The notes under the pieces: generated by a model | What the model was told of the DNA's origin: nothing | The model's input: the letters and a program-made list of their open reading frames with translations, nothing else | Databases searched by the model: none | Translations under genes and position numbers: made by a program | Part shown: piece after piece, positions 16,309 to 24,674 of the stretch | How the letters are laid out: every line of letters starts with the position of its first letter | Numbering within the stretch: the stretch's first letter is position 1 | From: Kordiimonas aestuarii | GTDB lineage: Bacteria; Pseudomonadota; Alphaproteobacteria; Sphingomonadales; Kordiimonadaceae | DNA: 64,000 nucleotides | Assembly (NCBI RefSeq): GCF_025574465.1 | Contig: NZ_JAOBPP010000020.1 | Location: forward strand, 124,001 to 188,000 | Direction of reading: 5' to 3'

Positions 16309-17180
16309 ATGCTCTCCGCGGGGCCAGTCTCGATGGGCAGGCCGATGTCACTGCCCCATTCACTCCATGAACCGTCATAGATCGCTACATCCTGTTTGCC
16401 AAGGCTTGCAAACGCAAGTTTAAGGACACAGGCGGTAATGCCCGACCCACATGAGGTAATCACGGGTTTGGACATATCAACACCCGCAGCTTCGATTTTG
16501 GTGCGAAGCTCTTCCGTGGGAAGCAGGGTATTGTCATCCGCGAACAGGGCGGCAAACGGTATGTTGCGGGCATGGGGAATATGGCCTGACCGCAACCCTT
16601 TACGTGGCTCCGCCACTGTGCCTTCAAACCGGGCGCAGGCGCGGGCATCAACAACCTGCTCCTTGCGTGACTTAAGCGTCATCAGGATATCATCGGTTGT
16701 GCGCATCAGTGCCGGCATAAACCTGGCCTGATACATTGTTGGCTCGCTTGACGTTGGCGCGGATGTCAGGGGCCTGCCTTCGGCGTGCCATTTCCTGAGG
16801 CCGCCATCAAGTACATAAACCTCGCGGTGGCCCATCACGCGAAAATGCCACCAGACCCGGGCCGCAGAACGGACGTCACTGTCATCATAAATGACGAGAA
16901 TATCGTCGTTGGAGATTCCCAGCTTGCGGACTGATTTCTCAAACTGGTCAACGCGCGGCAGGGTGTGGGGCAGGGATGAGGCTTTGTGAGAGTTTTCATC
17001 AATGTCGAAGAAAACAGCCCCCGGAATGTGGGCCTCATTATATTCTTTCTCGGCGTTCCTTTGGCTGTCAGGCATGTGCCAGGACGCATCTACCGGAATG
17101 ATAGAGCCACTGGTTGATGTCTGCCCAGGGTCGCCAAGGCGCGACGCCAGCCATTCCGTTGAAACGAGGGGTGATGTCAT
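16305..17180 (-). CDS. sseA: 3-mercaptopyruvate sulfurtransferase (rhodanese family)
   Basis: 291 residues with two rhodanese domains. The second carries the active-site loop CGSGITA of mercaptopyruvate sulfurtransferases (CGSGxTA rather than the thiosulfate-type CRKGVT). The first contains the DASWHMPD start and the IPGAVFFDIDE motif. It transfers sulfur from 3-mercaptopyruvate to an acceptor in the cytoplasm. AGGAAA precedes the ATG. It is the first gene of a four-gene set with metC and modBC, joined by 4-base overlaps; the promoter should lie in 17181-17419. Confidence 0.93.
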   Translation of the reverse strand: MTSPLVSTEWLASRLGDPGQTSTSGSIIPVDASWHMPDSQRNAEKEYNEAHIPGAVFFDIDENSHKASSLPHTLPRVDQFEKSVRKLGISNDDILVIYDDSDVRSAARVWWHFRVMGHREVYVLDGGLRKWHAEGRPLTSAPTSSEPTMYQARFMPALMRTTDDILMTLKSRKEQVVDARACARFEGTVAEPRKGLRSGHIPHARNIPFAALFADDNTLLPTEELRTKIEAAGVDMSKPVITSCGSGITACVLKLAFASLGKQDVAIYDGSWSEWGSDIGLPIETGPAESI

Positions 17181-17419
17181 ACTGGTTTCCTGTTTCTGTC
17201 AGAAAGGCGTAACCCTATTGCGTCTTGCAGCAGCATACAACGGGTCATATGGCATGGCAGGCCTGCATTTATCTCATGGCTGTATGGCGCGGAATGCATG
17301 GTTTTAGAACTAAAGCATGATAAAGGCGCCTGCTGGGGGCAGACACCTTTACCTACTCGGCCCCGGAACTCTGGGGTCATGCTTACTGGGCCTCAAGGCT
17401 CAAAACGCGATTTCTGTGA
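17181..17419 (-). other. intergenic region between hspQ and sseA with two hairpins
   Basis: On the minus strand, hspQ ends and after 40-60 bases comes a GC hairpin (CCCC-N8-GGGG, about 17361-17376). Next is an 11-bp stem with two G-U pairs (17322-17332 / 17340-17350, 7-base loop) followed by TTTAT. The second is a weak terminator candidate for hspQ. About 140 further bases before sseA hold no gene that I can see. The folded block could be a leader element of the sulfur/molybdate operon, but I match it to no known riboswitch. Confidence 0.4.
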
Positions 17420-17740
17420 TCAGTTCACAATATGACGGCTCGCGAAGTCGCCACCATCTTGCGCGGTGAAGAGGCGGGATAGGAGCGGGTGGTCAAATGA
17501 TTTCGTCTCCGAACAAACCTCGAGATTATCTTCCGCGACATAGGTTGTGTGGGTCTCACCGTCCACAAGGACGTGGTACCAGGGGCGATCTTTGGGGGGA
17601 TGCGAGCTAGCCATGATGTCATACCATTCAGGAGACTGGCTATACACTGCATCCACATCAAAGATGAGGCCGCGATAACCGAACCGGCGGTGGCGAATAA
17701 CCGTGCCGGGGGCGAAGCGGGCTTTGCGGACATGTGCCAT
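17420..17740 (-). CDS. hspQ: heat shock protein HspQ / hemimethylated-DNA-binding YccV family
   Basis: 106 residues of the HspQ (YccV-like) family: FAPGTVIRHRRFGYRGLIFDVD at the start (more than one block), then the family core DRPWYHVLVDGETHTTYVAEDNL split by the DGE turn. In enterobacteria HspQ binds Lon as a specificity factor and was first described as binding hemimethylated DNA. The ATG at 17740 has GGAG seven bases upstream. Single gene, same strand as sseA but separated by 240 bases with hairpins. Confidence 0.9.
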   Translation of the reverse strand: MAHVRKARFAPGTVIRHRRFGYRGLIFDVDAVYSQSPEWYDIMASSHPPKDRPWYHVLVDGETHTTYVAEDNLEVCSETKSFDHPLLSRLFTAQDGGDFASRHIVN

Positions 17741-17962
17741 TGTTCTTCTCCTACTTGTCGACCACTGTTTCTCAAATCTCTGTGCTTGCCTGAGTCGACC
17801 AGACCACTTCTTGGTCCGTTAACTACACCCTACACGAGGCGTATTAATAAATGCTGAACTAAAAATACAAAACTGTTAAGGCTTTGGTAATTATCTTACA
17901 AAGGTTAACGAGGTTCAGGGGTATGATCTGCGGCGGTTTTCTGCGCTTTTTGCCAAAATACT

Positions 17963-17997
17963 TTGACAAAATGGCCCTGTCGTCGCATAGGCAGGGC
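17963..17997 (+). promoter_or_regulatory. candidate promoter -35 and leader hairpin of queF
   Basis: A consensus TTGACA lies at 17963-17968 with only a weak -10 (CATAGG region, about 17986-17991). GCCCTG (17974-17979) and CAGGGC (17992-17997) form a perfect 6-bp inverted repeat 29 bases before the queF start. It does not resemble the preQ1-I consensus; whether it is an operator or a leader stem is open. Confidence 0.3.
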
Positions 17998-18025
17998 AAC
18001 AGGAAATACATGCGGGATTTGTGAC

Positions 18026-18490
18026 ATGAGCAAGGAAATATATCAGGGTCTTGGGCAGCTTGGCTCGAAGGTGGATGCCCCCCAGACGCCGGAAGAAGCC
18101 GTGCTTGAATATGTGCCCAACCCGCGCCCCAAGGTGGATTATCTGGTTCGGTTCACCTGCCCGGAGTTCACTTCGCTTTGCCCTGTGACCGGGCAACCTG
18201 ATTTTGCTCATCTTATGCTGGATTATGTGCCTGGTGAAACGTTGGTGGAAAGCAAAAGCCTGAAGCTGTTTCTGCAATCTTTCCGCAATCATGCCGCCTT
18301 TCATGAGGACTGTACGGTCGGTATCGCCGAGCGCCTCGTGGCAGAGATGACGCCAAAATGGCTCAGGTTCGGGGGATACTGGTACCCGCGCGGCGGTATT
18401 CCAATCGATGTATTTTTCCAGACCGGCGCTGTGCCGGAGGGTGTGTGGGTTCCCGAACAGGCGGTGCCAACTTACCGCGGCCGCGGTTAA
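18026..18490 (+). CDS. queF: NADPH-dependent 7-cyano-7-deazaguanine reductase (unimodular QueF)
   Basis: 154 residues, the short YkvM-type QueF that reduces preQ0 to preQ1 in queuosine synthesis. The catalytic Cys52 and Asp59 lie in [13 protein letters not shown], and the QueF motif [15 protein letters not shown] is intact. The start at 18026 follows a GGGA-rich stretch and removes a non-homologous 21-residue extension. It is followed after 13 bases by an ATP-grasp gene on the same strand, and lies near queE/queC on the opposite strand. The other precursor genes (folE, queD) and tgt/queA are not in the window. Confidence 0.95.
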   Translation: MSKEIYQGLGQLGSKVDAPQTPEEAVLEYVPNPRPKVDYLVRFTCPEFTSLCPVTGQPDFAHLMLDYVPGETLVESKSLKLFLQSFRNHAAFHEDCTVGIAERLVAEMTPKWLRFGGYWYPRGGIPIDVFFQTGAVPEGVWVPEQAVPTYRGRG

Positions 18491-18503
18491 GAGGTCATAT
18501 CCC

Positions 18504-19370
18504 ATGCATCTTGCCTATCTTGCCTGCCGGGCGACTTTGCCCGGATCAACCAACCGCCGTGTCGATGCCTTTGAGCATGACCAGATGATGGATTGCCTGC
18601 GTCCAGCCGTTGAGGCGCATGGCGGCAAGGTGACAGATGTCGCATGGGATGATGCGGACGTTGACTGGGTGGGGTTTGACGCAGCCCTTATTGGCACCAC
18701 CTGGGATTATCAGGATAACCTGCCGGCTTTTCTGAGCACGCTTGAACGTATTGAGACGCATATACCGGTTTTCAATTCACGCGCGCTTATCAAATGGAAT
18801 ACCGACAAGCGCTATCTGCGTGACCTTGGCAAAAAAGGCGTACGCCTTATTCCGACCATCTGGCTGGACAAGGTTACCCCAGGCGCGGTTGACGAGGCGT
18901 TCGAGGCATTTGGCGTGGACACGCTCATTGCCAAGCGGCAGGTGGGTGCCGCAGCCGAAGGGCAGCACAAGCTCAACCGCGGCGAGCCGGTACCCGACAT
19001 GCCGCATGCCATGATGATCCAGCCCTTTATGGCCTCGATCCTCGCGGAAGGGGAAATCAGCTTTATCTTCATTGGCGGTGAGTTCTGCCACGCGCTGCTG
19101 AAAACTGCCGCAGCGGGGGATTACCGAATCCAGTCATGCTATGGTGGTAGGGAGACCCCCCTGGAGCCATCAGCGCATGATATTGCCAAGGCTGGCGAGG
19201 TGCTGGCCGCGTGTGACGAGATGCCGCTTTACGCACGGGTTGACATGGTGCGTGCGGACGATGGCGGCCTTGTTCTGATGGAAATGGAGCTTGTTGAGCC
19301 CTTCCTGTATCCCCTGCAGGGGCCGGAGCTCGGCCCGCGGCTTTATCAGGCGATCAAAGCCAGGCTTTAG
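18504..19370 (+). CDS. ATP-grasp domain protein, DcsG-like family
   Basis: 288 residues. The N-terminal pre-ATP-grasp part reads DADVDWVGFDAALIGTTWDY, and NSRALIKWNTDKRYLRDL matches the group related to the cycloserine ligase DcsG and prokaryotic glutathione-synthetase-like enzymes. The C-terminal part has the metal-binding RVDMVRADDGGLVLMEMELVEP. Such enzymes join a carboxylate to an amine through an acylphosphate; the substrate here is unknown. GAGG lies 10 bases before the ATG. Placement directly after queF and tail-to-tail with queE (stop codons overlap at 19367-19370) raises a possible link to 7-deazaguanine chemistry, but nothing proves it. Confidence 0.8.
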   Translation: MHLAYLACRATLPGSTNRRVDAFEHDQMMDCLRPAVEAHGGKVTDVAWDDADVDWVGFDAALIGTTWDYQDNLPAFLSTLERIETHIPVFNSRALIKWNTDKRYLRDLGKKGVRLIPTIWLDKVTPGAVDEAFEAFGVDTLIAKRQVGAAAEGQHKLNRGEPVPDMPHAMMIQPFMASILAEGEISFIFIGGEFCHALLKTAAAGDYRIQSCYGGRETPLEPSAHDIAKAGEVLAACDEMPLYARVDMVRADDGGLVLMEMELVEPFLYPLQGPELGPRLYQAIKARL

Positions 19371-20002
19371 GGTATGCCGACAAATTTGTGGGTCTGTACG
19401 CTCAGGTGCCACTTTGGGTGGGCTTTGACATACGCCACCGCTGCCGCAGTGTTCTCTGCCTGCATGGGGCTGTCCATCGGCTGCAGGTAAAAATGTTTGA
19501 AGTCCAGCGCTTCGAACTGCGCCGGGTCACCACCCGTTTGCGGGTAAACCAGTTTCAGTTCTTCGCCCTTCTGCACAATCATGTCCGAGCCGATTTTAGG
19601 GCTGATACAAAGCCAGTCGATACCCTCTGGCGGTTCGACTGTGCCATTGCTTTCAACCGCGATCTCGAAACCGGCGTCATGAAGCGCCGCAATCGCCGCG
19701 TCATCCAATTGCAAAAGGGGTTCCCCGCCGGTGCAGACGATAAACGGGATGCCGCCTGCACCAGCAGGCCACAGGGCTTTAATAGCCTCGGCAAGGTCGT
19801 CCGCCGTCTTGAATTTGCCGCCGCCGTCACCGTCAGTCCCGACAAAATCGGTATCGCAGAACTGGCAGATGGCGTTGGCGCGGTCTTGCTCACGTCCGGT
19901 CCAGAGGTTGCAGCCGGAAAAACGGCAGAACACAGCCGGACGACCGGCATTCGCGCCTTCGCCTTGCAGAGTGTAGAACATCTCTTTGACCGTATAGACC
20001 AT
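19367..20002 (-). CDS. queE: 7-carboxy-7-deazaguanine synthase
   Basis: 211 residues, a radical-SAM enzyme converting 6-carboxytetrahydropterin to CDG. The cluster motif is the extended form C31-x14-C46-x2-C49 (GCNLWTG, then ICQFCDTDF), the variant described for Burkholderia multivorans QueE, rather than C-x3-C-x2-C. FYTLQGEG and CTGGEPLLQ are also present. The start at 20002 follows the queC stop by two bases; a longer start would lie inside queC. Operon queC-queE. Role certain by family. Confidence 0.95.
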   Translation of the reverse strand: MVYTVKEMFYTLQGEGANAGRPAVFCRFSGCNLWTGREQDRANAICQFCDTDFVGTDGDGGGKFKTADDLAEAIKALWPAGAGGIPFIVCTGGEPLLQLDDAAIAALHDAGFEIAVESNGTVEPPEGIDWLCISPKIGSDMIVQKGEELKLVYPQTGGDPAQFEALDFKHFYLQPMDSPMQAENTAAAVAYVKAHPKWHLSVQTHKFVGIP

Positions 20003-20004
20003 AT

Positions 20005-20703
20005 CTAGTCCTGATACCGGGTTGGATCGGTCAGCCCGGCTTCCTTGAAGCCCTTGGCGCGCAACTGGCAGCTGTCGCAGTGACCACAAGCGCGGCCCTG
20101 AGGGTCAGGATCGTAACAGCTGATTGTCATGGCGTAATCCACGCCCAGTTTTGTACCCGCACTGACGATTTCAGCTTTTGTCATATCAATAAGTGGCGTC
20201 TGAATGCGGATTTTTTCGTCCTCTGTCACGCCGGCCTTGGTGGCGAGGTTCGCCATCGTCTCATAGGCCGCGATATAGTCTGGTCGGCAGTCCGGATAGC
20301 CGGAATAATCCAGCGCGTTCACGCCGATGAAGATGTCTTTAGCGCCGATCACCTCAGCGTAAGCCAGTGCAAAGGACAAGAAAATCGTATTACGGGCCGG
20401 CACATAGGTCACGGGGATGTCATGGTTCATGTCATCATCGGAACGGTCCTTGGGGACGTCGATGTCGGCGGTCAGTGCACTGCCGCCAAAGAGACGCAGG
20501 TCCAGTACTGCCGTTTTATGTTCTGTCACGCCAAGGTGCTCGACAACGCGGTCGGCGGCCTCAAGCTCAACGCTGTGGCGCTGGCCATAGCGGAACGAGA
20601 TCGCGTGTACGTCAAAACCCTGGTCGCGCGCGATGGCGACAACCGTGGCGCTGTCGAGCCCGCCAGAGAGAAGCACCACTGCTTTTTTCTGCTTATTCAT
20701 CAT
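20005..20703 (-). CDS. queC: 7-cyano-7-deazaguanine synthase
   Basis: About 232 residues, an ATP-dependent PP-loop enzyme converting CDG to preQ0. The PP-loop SGGLDSA is at residues 13-19. The C-terminal zinc-binding cysteines are in [17 protein letters not shown], and the [13 protein letters not shown] motif is intact. Starts at 20721, 20703 or 20700 are possible; GAGTG before 20703 favours that one. It is the first gene of queC-queE, preceded by a GC-rich hairpin. Confidence 0.95.
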   Translation of the reverse strand: MMNKQKKAVVLLSGGLDSATVVAIARDQGFDVHAISFRYGQRHSVELEAADRVVEHLGVTEHKTAVLDLRLFGGSALTADIDVPKDRSDDDMNHDIPVTYVPARNTIFLSFALAYAEVIGAKDIFIGVNALDYSGYPDCRPDYIAAYETMANLATKAGVTEDEKIRIQTPLIDMTKAEIVSAGTKLGVDYAMTISCYDPDPQGRACGHCDSCQLRAKGFKEAGLTDPTRYQD

Positions 20704-20722
20704 TTCACTCTTATAAATCAAA

Positions 20723-20752
20723 ACTGCCGGGGGCCCTATAGCACCCGGCAGT
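20723..20752 (-). promoter_or_regulatory. hairpin in the queC leader
   Basis: ACTGCCGGG and CCCGGCAGT form a perfect 9-bp stem with a 12-base loop, followed on the minus strand by TTTTGATTTATAA and then queC 20 bases on. It could be a second terminator for the upstream symporter or a queC attenuator. No preQ1-riboswitch consensus is seen. Confidence 0.4.
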
Positions 20753-20764
20753 CAAGATGATAAG

Positions 20765-20790
20765 AAAAAAACTGCCCATACAGGGCGCAG
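20765..20790 (-). terminator. terminator of the symporter gene
   Basis: On the minus strand an imperfect hairpin (CTGCGCCC / GGGCAG, 5-base loop, small bulge) is followed by seven T (20771-20765), ending 4 bases downstream of the symporter stop. Confidence 0.7.
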
Positions 20791-20793
20791 CCC

Positions 20794-22038
20794 CTAGTCG
20801 ACGGGCTTGGCGCAGAAGGTTTCTTCGTCCAGTTCGCCTTCCCATTTGGCAACCGCCGTGCCAACAGCCAGGTCGCCGGTTACGTTGACCACTGTCCGGA
20901 TCATGTCGAGGGGACGGTCAAACGGGAATACAAAACCCACAATAATGAAGGTTTGCGCGTCATCAATCCCCAGCACGCTCATGACCGTGGCCAGCAGGAA
21001 CAGGGATGCGGACGGCACAGCCGCAGTGCCGATTGACACCAGTGTGGCAGACAGCGCCACCAGCAGGTATTCGGCAACGCCCATATCGACACCAAGCGCC
21101 TGCGCTGCGAATACCGCCAGAATGCCCACATAAATCGCTGAGCCATCCATGTTGATGGTGGCGCCAAGTGGCAGTACGGAACTGGCGACAGACTTTTTAA
21201 CCCCGAGGTTTTCCTCAGCCACGGTCATGGTGACGGGTAGGGTGCCCGAGCTTGATGAGGTAGAGAACGCCACAAGCTGTGCGCTGGTGATATCGCGAAA
21301 GAAACGGCCAGCCGGTAGTTTCAGCAGAAATTTGATGATGCCGCCATGGGTGACAACCACATGGATCAGGCAGGCAGACAGAAAGGTAATGACAAGCGGC
21401 AGCACGTCCAGCAGAAGCCCCACGCCGCCTTGGCCAACCATGCCCGAAATCAACGCAAATACGCCAAACGGGGCAACTTCCATCACCAGATGGGTGATTT
21501 TAAGCATGATTTCCGAGCCGGAGTCGAAAAGGTCCGCGACGGGTCTGCCTTTTTCCTGGGTCAGCAGCACACCGGTGCCAAGGAGCAGGGCAAAAAATAT
21601 GATTGCCAGCATATTACCTTCAACCAGCGCGCCAATCGGGTTCAGCGGGATGATGGTCAGCAGGCGGTCCTTAAGCGACTGGGCTTCGGCAAGGCCCTTG
21701 GCTTCCGCACCCGCAAGATCAACACCAATGCCTGGCTGGATAATAGCGGCAAGCGTGAGGCCGATGGTGATGGCGATCAAGGTGGTGCCAATATAAAGCG
21801 AGAGCGTCTTTATCCCAAGCGAACCAAGGCGTTTTGGATCGCCCATCGCGATCACACCAGAAACGAGCGTGATGAAAACCAGCGGCACGACAATCATGCG
21901 GATCAACCGCAGGAAAATATCGCCGATCCAACTGATGGCGAGCGCGTTTTCACCTGCTATGGCACCAAAGATAATGCCCAGCACCAGCATCGCCATGATG
22001 CGTTTCCATAAAGTGATTTTAAACCAAGTGGATACCAT
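20794..22038 (-). CDS. dicarboxylate/amino acid:cation symporter (DAACS family)
   Basis: 414 residues with about eight membrane segments plus re-entrant loops, in the GltP/DctA/GltPh fold. The serine-rich loop FSTSSSSGTLPVT (hairpin 1) and the NMDGSAIY motif in TM7 (cation and substrate binding) are intact. It couples uptake of glutamate, aspartate or C4-dicarboxylates to Na+ or H+ across the inner membrane. The exact substrate cannot be read. It is divergent from the S10 peptidase gene across 243 bases and probably has its own promoter there. Confidence 0.93.
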   Translation of the reverse strand: MVSTWFKITLWKRIMAMLVLGIIFGAIAGENALAISWIGDIFLRLIRMIVVPLVFITLVSGVIAMGDPKRLGSLGIKTLSLYIGTTLIAITIGLTLAAIIQPGIGVDLAGAEAKGLAEAQSLKDRLLTIIPLNPIGALVEGNMLAIIFFALLLGTGVLLTQEKGRPVADLFDSGSEIMLKITHLVMEVAPFGVFALISGMVGQGGVGLLLDVLPLVITFLSACLIHVVVTHGGIIKFLLKLPAGRFFRDITSAQLVAFSTSSSSGTLPVTMTVAEENLGVKKSVASSVLPLGATINMDGSAIYVGILAVFAAQALGVDMGVAEYLLVALSATLVSIGTAAVPSASLFLLATVMSVLGIDDAQTFIIVGFVFPFDRPLDMIRTVVNVTGDLAVGTAVAKWEGELDEETFCAKPVD

Positions 22039-22281
22039 GGCGTGTTCTCTCCCCAGACAGCCTTCCTTATTTTGCGCCTAGGGTTAAGCTATTCTGGGCT
22101 CAAGGCAAGGATGAATTGCAGCTTTATGGTGAAGCCGTCCCGGCCAGTATATCGTTATTGTCTGTAATAACTGAAGTTTTTGGTGTTCAGCCCCCGGCCG
22201 GCATTTTGTATTGAATGCCTTGCTGTCTGGCAAAACTGCGCTAGGGTATCGCGCAGGCAACTAAATTGAAGGGGATATGGG

Positions 22282-23790
22282 GTGCGTATATTCGCGGTGT
22301 GGAAGCTGGCAACGGTCATGATGCTTGCCGGTGCAGGATCAGGCATGTTGAGGGCGGATGAAGAGGCCGATGGCGCGGACCTGCCGATCCCGGCGCCGAT
22401 GCGGATCGAGACCAGCCATAAAGGTATCTTTGCGGGTGCCAGGGTGGACTATAAAGCCGTTGTTTCCAACCTGTTGCTCAAGAATGAAGCGGGCGAGGTT
22501 TATGCCGACGCGGTCACCACGGCCTATCTGTCGGACAAACGGGATGGGCGCCCCGTCACCTTTGTGTTTAATGGCGGGCCGGGATCTTCGTCGGTGTGGC
22601 TGCATATGGGGCTTGTAGGCCCAAAACGTGTGGTGGTGCCAAGCGACGCCCAAAACGCCGGACTGGCCCCTTACACGCTTGTTGACAACGAATATTCGCT
22701 GATCGGCACCAGCGACGTGGTGATGATTGACCCCATTGGCACCGGCTACAGCCGTCTGGCGGGCAAGGGCAAGCCTGAGGATGTTTACGGCCTCGCTGAA
22801 GATGCCCGTACCGTCGCGCAGATTATCCGGGAGTGGGTCCGCGTCAACAACCGCTGGAACACGCCGATCTATATCATGGGGGAAAGCTTCGGCACAACGC
22901 GAGCCGCCGCCATACTCCCCTATCTGGAGGATGGGCCGGAACCCCTGCGCGTGAACGGGCTTATCCTTATTTCTCAAGCGCTTGACTATACAGGCAGTTC
23001 GCCGTTCCCGAATAATCTGGTCGCATTTGTCACCTATCTGCCGACCGAAGCGGCGACAGCCTGGTATCACGGCAAGGTGGAAAAGACGGGCAGCCTTGAA
23101 GAGCACCTCAAGGAAGTACGGGCCTTCGCAATGAATGAATATCTGCCGGCGCTGTTCAAGGGATCAGCCCTTGGTAAAGCTGAGTTTGACAGCGTTGCAA
23201 CCAAACTGGCAGGCTACCTTGGCCTTGATGTGGCTTACGTGAAACGTGCCAAGCTGCGTGTGCTTGGCGGTCGGTTTGTCAAGGAACTGATGCGCGACGA
23301 AGGCTTGGCGGTTGGCCGCCTTGACAGCCGTTACCTGCTTGACGAGATCGACGATACCGCCGACAGCCCGCGTGCCGACGCGGCGGACGCCGCCATCTCG
23401 GGTGCCTATTCGGCTGCTTTGCATAATTATCTGAGAAACGACCTTGGCGTGGACCTTGATCGGCCTTATTATATCTCCGGCCCCGAGGTGGGGCGTGAGT
23501 GGGTCTGGGCGCGCGATCCCGAGGGCTATTATGAGCCTTCCTATGTGAATACGGCACCGGATCTGGCCGAAAGCATGCGCTTTAATGCGGGCCTTCGGGT
23601 TTTGGTTGCATCGGGCTATTATGATTTTGCGACCCCGTTTTTTGATGCCGAATATACCTTCTGGCGTCACGGGATCGACATGAGCCGGGTGACGATGACA
23701 TACTATGAAGCGGGGCATATGATGTACCTGCACAAACCGTCGCTTGAGGCGGTTGCCCGTGATGTGAAGGCATTTATAGAGGGGAGATAA
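22282..23790 (+). CDS. S10-family serine carboxypeptidase, exported
   Basis: 502 residues. It is a serine carboxypeptidase-like alpha/beta hydrolase that removes C-terminal residues from peptides. The oxyanion motif NGGPGSSS is present, the nucleophile S202 is in GESFG, the aspartate is in ASGYYDFATP and the histidine in EAGHMMY. A signal peptide covers about residues 1-25. The GTG start at 22282 has AAGGGG seven bases upstream; no in-frame ATG with a site exists nearby. S10 enzymes are best known in eukaryotes but occur in several Proteobacteria. With the M3 peptidase it supports peptide use. Confidence 0.92.
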   Translation: MRIFAVWKLATVMMLAGAGSGMLRADEEADGADLPIPAPMRIETSHKGIFAGARVDYKAVVSNLLLKNEAGEVYADAVTTAYLSDKRDGRPVTFVFNGGPGSSSVWLHMGLVGPKRVVVPSDAQNAGLAPYTLVDNEYSLIGTSDVVMIDPIGTGYSRLAGKGKPEDVYGLAEDARTVAQIIREWVRVNNRWNTPIYIMGESFGTTRAAAILPYLEDGPEPLRVNGLILISQALDYTGSSPFPNNLVAFVTYLPTEAATAWYHGKVEKTGSLEEHLKEVRAFAMNEYLPALFKGSALGKAEFDSVATKLAGYLGLDVAYVKRAKLRVLGGRFVKELMRDEGLAVGRLDSRYLLDEIDDTADSPRADAADAAISGAYSAALHNYLRNDLGVDLDRPYYISGPEVGREWVWARDPEGYYEPSYVNTAPDLAESMRFNAGLRVLVASGYYDFATPFFDAEYTFWRHGIDMSRVTMTYYEAGHMMYLHKPSLEAVARDVKAFIEGR

Positions 23791-23920
23791 AGCCTGCTGG
23801 CGTGGATTGCCCTGAAGGATCAGGCATGAAAGGTTAACGGCGGGCTGGGCGCTTGGACTGTTTTCAGCGTTCACTTTTTTTTTATATTCCCCTGCTAAAG
23901 TGCTCTAAATCGGCCCGAAA

Positions 23921-23996
23921 CTGCGCCAGATGTGTGCGGGATGTGCTGGAAAGTGTGCGAAAACTGCGCGGAAACTGTGCGGAAAGTGTGCGGCGT
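23921..23996. repeat. seven degenerate 11-bp tandem repeats
   Basis: Consecutive units start at 23921, 23932, 23943, 23953, 23964, 23975 and 23986; all are 11 bases except the third (10). The consensus is (G/C)TGTGCGGAAA. They fill the middle of the 265-base gap between the S10 peptidase and the next gene, ending 59 bases before its start. The period is close to one DNA helical turn. No gene is supported within the gap. Confidence 0.8.
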
Positions 23997-24055
23997 AAAT
24001 GGCATTGCGTATCTGCCTTTGCCGCAGCCCGGAAGTATAGCGGAAAAGTGGGGAC

Positions 24056-24559
24056 ATGATCAAAGAAACCTGGCAAAAATTTATTGGTGGAAGTGTACTG
24101 GCGGCCGTGATGAGTTCGGCGGCTTCAGCGGCGTGTGTGTCGGTTGAGGAACTGCGGGCTGATCAGATGCGGTTTCTTGACATGCAGTTGCGTGTGGCGG
24201 CCCTTCAGTGCCGCAACCGGGGCAATGGTTTCCCCGGGCTATATAACGCTTTTGTTCTGGTTCACAAAAAATCGATCCAGGCCAGCCGCGTGCCGGTGGA
24301 GCAATATCTGGCACGCCTCAGCCACATTAGCATGGATGGTTACACAACCAGCCTTGCCAACCGGGTTTCCTTTGAAAGCATCAAGGTAAAGAATTTCTGC
24401 GAAGAAGCGGCGCTATCCGCCGTTTTCCTGATCGAACTTGCCGACCCGCTTGACGGTCTGGACCTTATGCCGATCGACTACAGCCCGCCACGCGGCATGT
24501 GCGCTGACACCGCCATGGTACTTGGCCAACCCCGATTGGGCCCCGCCACCTTGCGCTGA
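24056..24559 (+). CDS. small secreted protein of unknown function
   Basis: 167 residues. A signal peptide (to about residue 25, ASA-ACVS) leads a mature part with conserved-looking Cys (CVSVEELRADQMRF, AALQCRNRG, FCEEAAL, GMCADT). Similar uncharacterised alphaproteobacterial proteins share the sequence style: a Cys near the mature N-terminus, an ALxC motif, YNxFV and a later FC. No enzymatic motif is visible. It may form two disulfides in the periplasm. It is preceded by the 11-bp repeat array and followed by a bidirectional terminator. Confidence 0.65.
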   Translation: MIKETWQKFIGGSVLAAVMSSAASAACVSVEELRADQMRFLDMQLRVAALQCRNRGNGFPGLYNAFVLVHKKSIQASRVPVEQYLARLSHISMDGYTTSLANRVSFESIKVKNFCEEAALSAVFLIELADPLDGLDLMPIDYSPPRGMCADTAMVLGQPRLGPATLR

Positions 24560-24618
24560 GCCACCGCCTTCGCCAGGGCGCGATACCGATATCCAGTCAA
24601 TAACATCCAGCCAATGAA

Positions 24619-24646
24619 AAAGGCCAGCCCCGGGGGACTGGCCTTT
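24619..24646. terminator. bidirectional terminator between the small secreted protein and OmpA
   Basis: Perfect 9-bp stem AAAGGCCAG (24619-24627) / CTGGCCTTT (24638-24646) with a 10-base GC loop. A-rich and T-rich flanks make it usable from both strands between convergent genes. Confidence 0.85.
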
Positions 24647-24674
24647 GTGTTGTGTGCTGTATGAGACAGCAAGC

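Noticed and set aside
17322..17378. SAM-type or other riboswitch upstream of the sulfur operon
   Set aside because: Two hairpins are present but I could not match any known riboswitch consensus; the second stem is equally explained as an hspQ terminator.
17844..17890. CtrA boxes upstream of queF/hspQ
   Set aside because: TTAA-N7-TGAAC and, on the minus strand, TTAC-N7-TTAAC each have one mismatch; AT-rich region, so chance matches are likely.
20723..20752. preQ1 riboswitch before queC
   Set aside because: A simple 9-bp hairpin lacking the preQ1-I pseudoknot A-rich tail; an attenuator or terminator is more likely.
23921..23996. Possible CRISPR array
   Set aside because: Units are 11 bases and contiguous with no spacers.
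23853..24059. 68-residue Cys-rich frame across the 11-bp repeats
   Set aside because: Cysteines come from the repeat unit itself; no ribosome-binding site and no family pattern.
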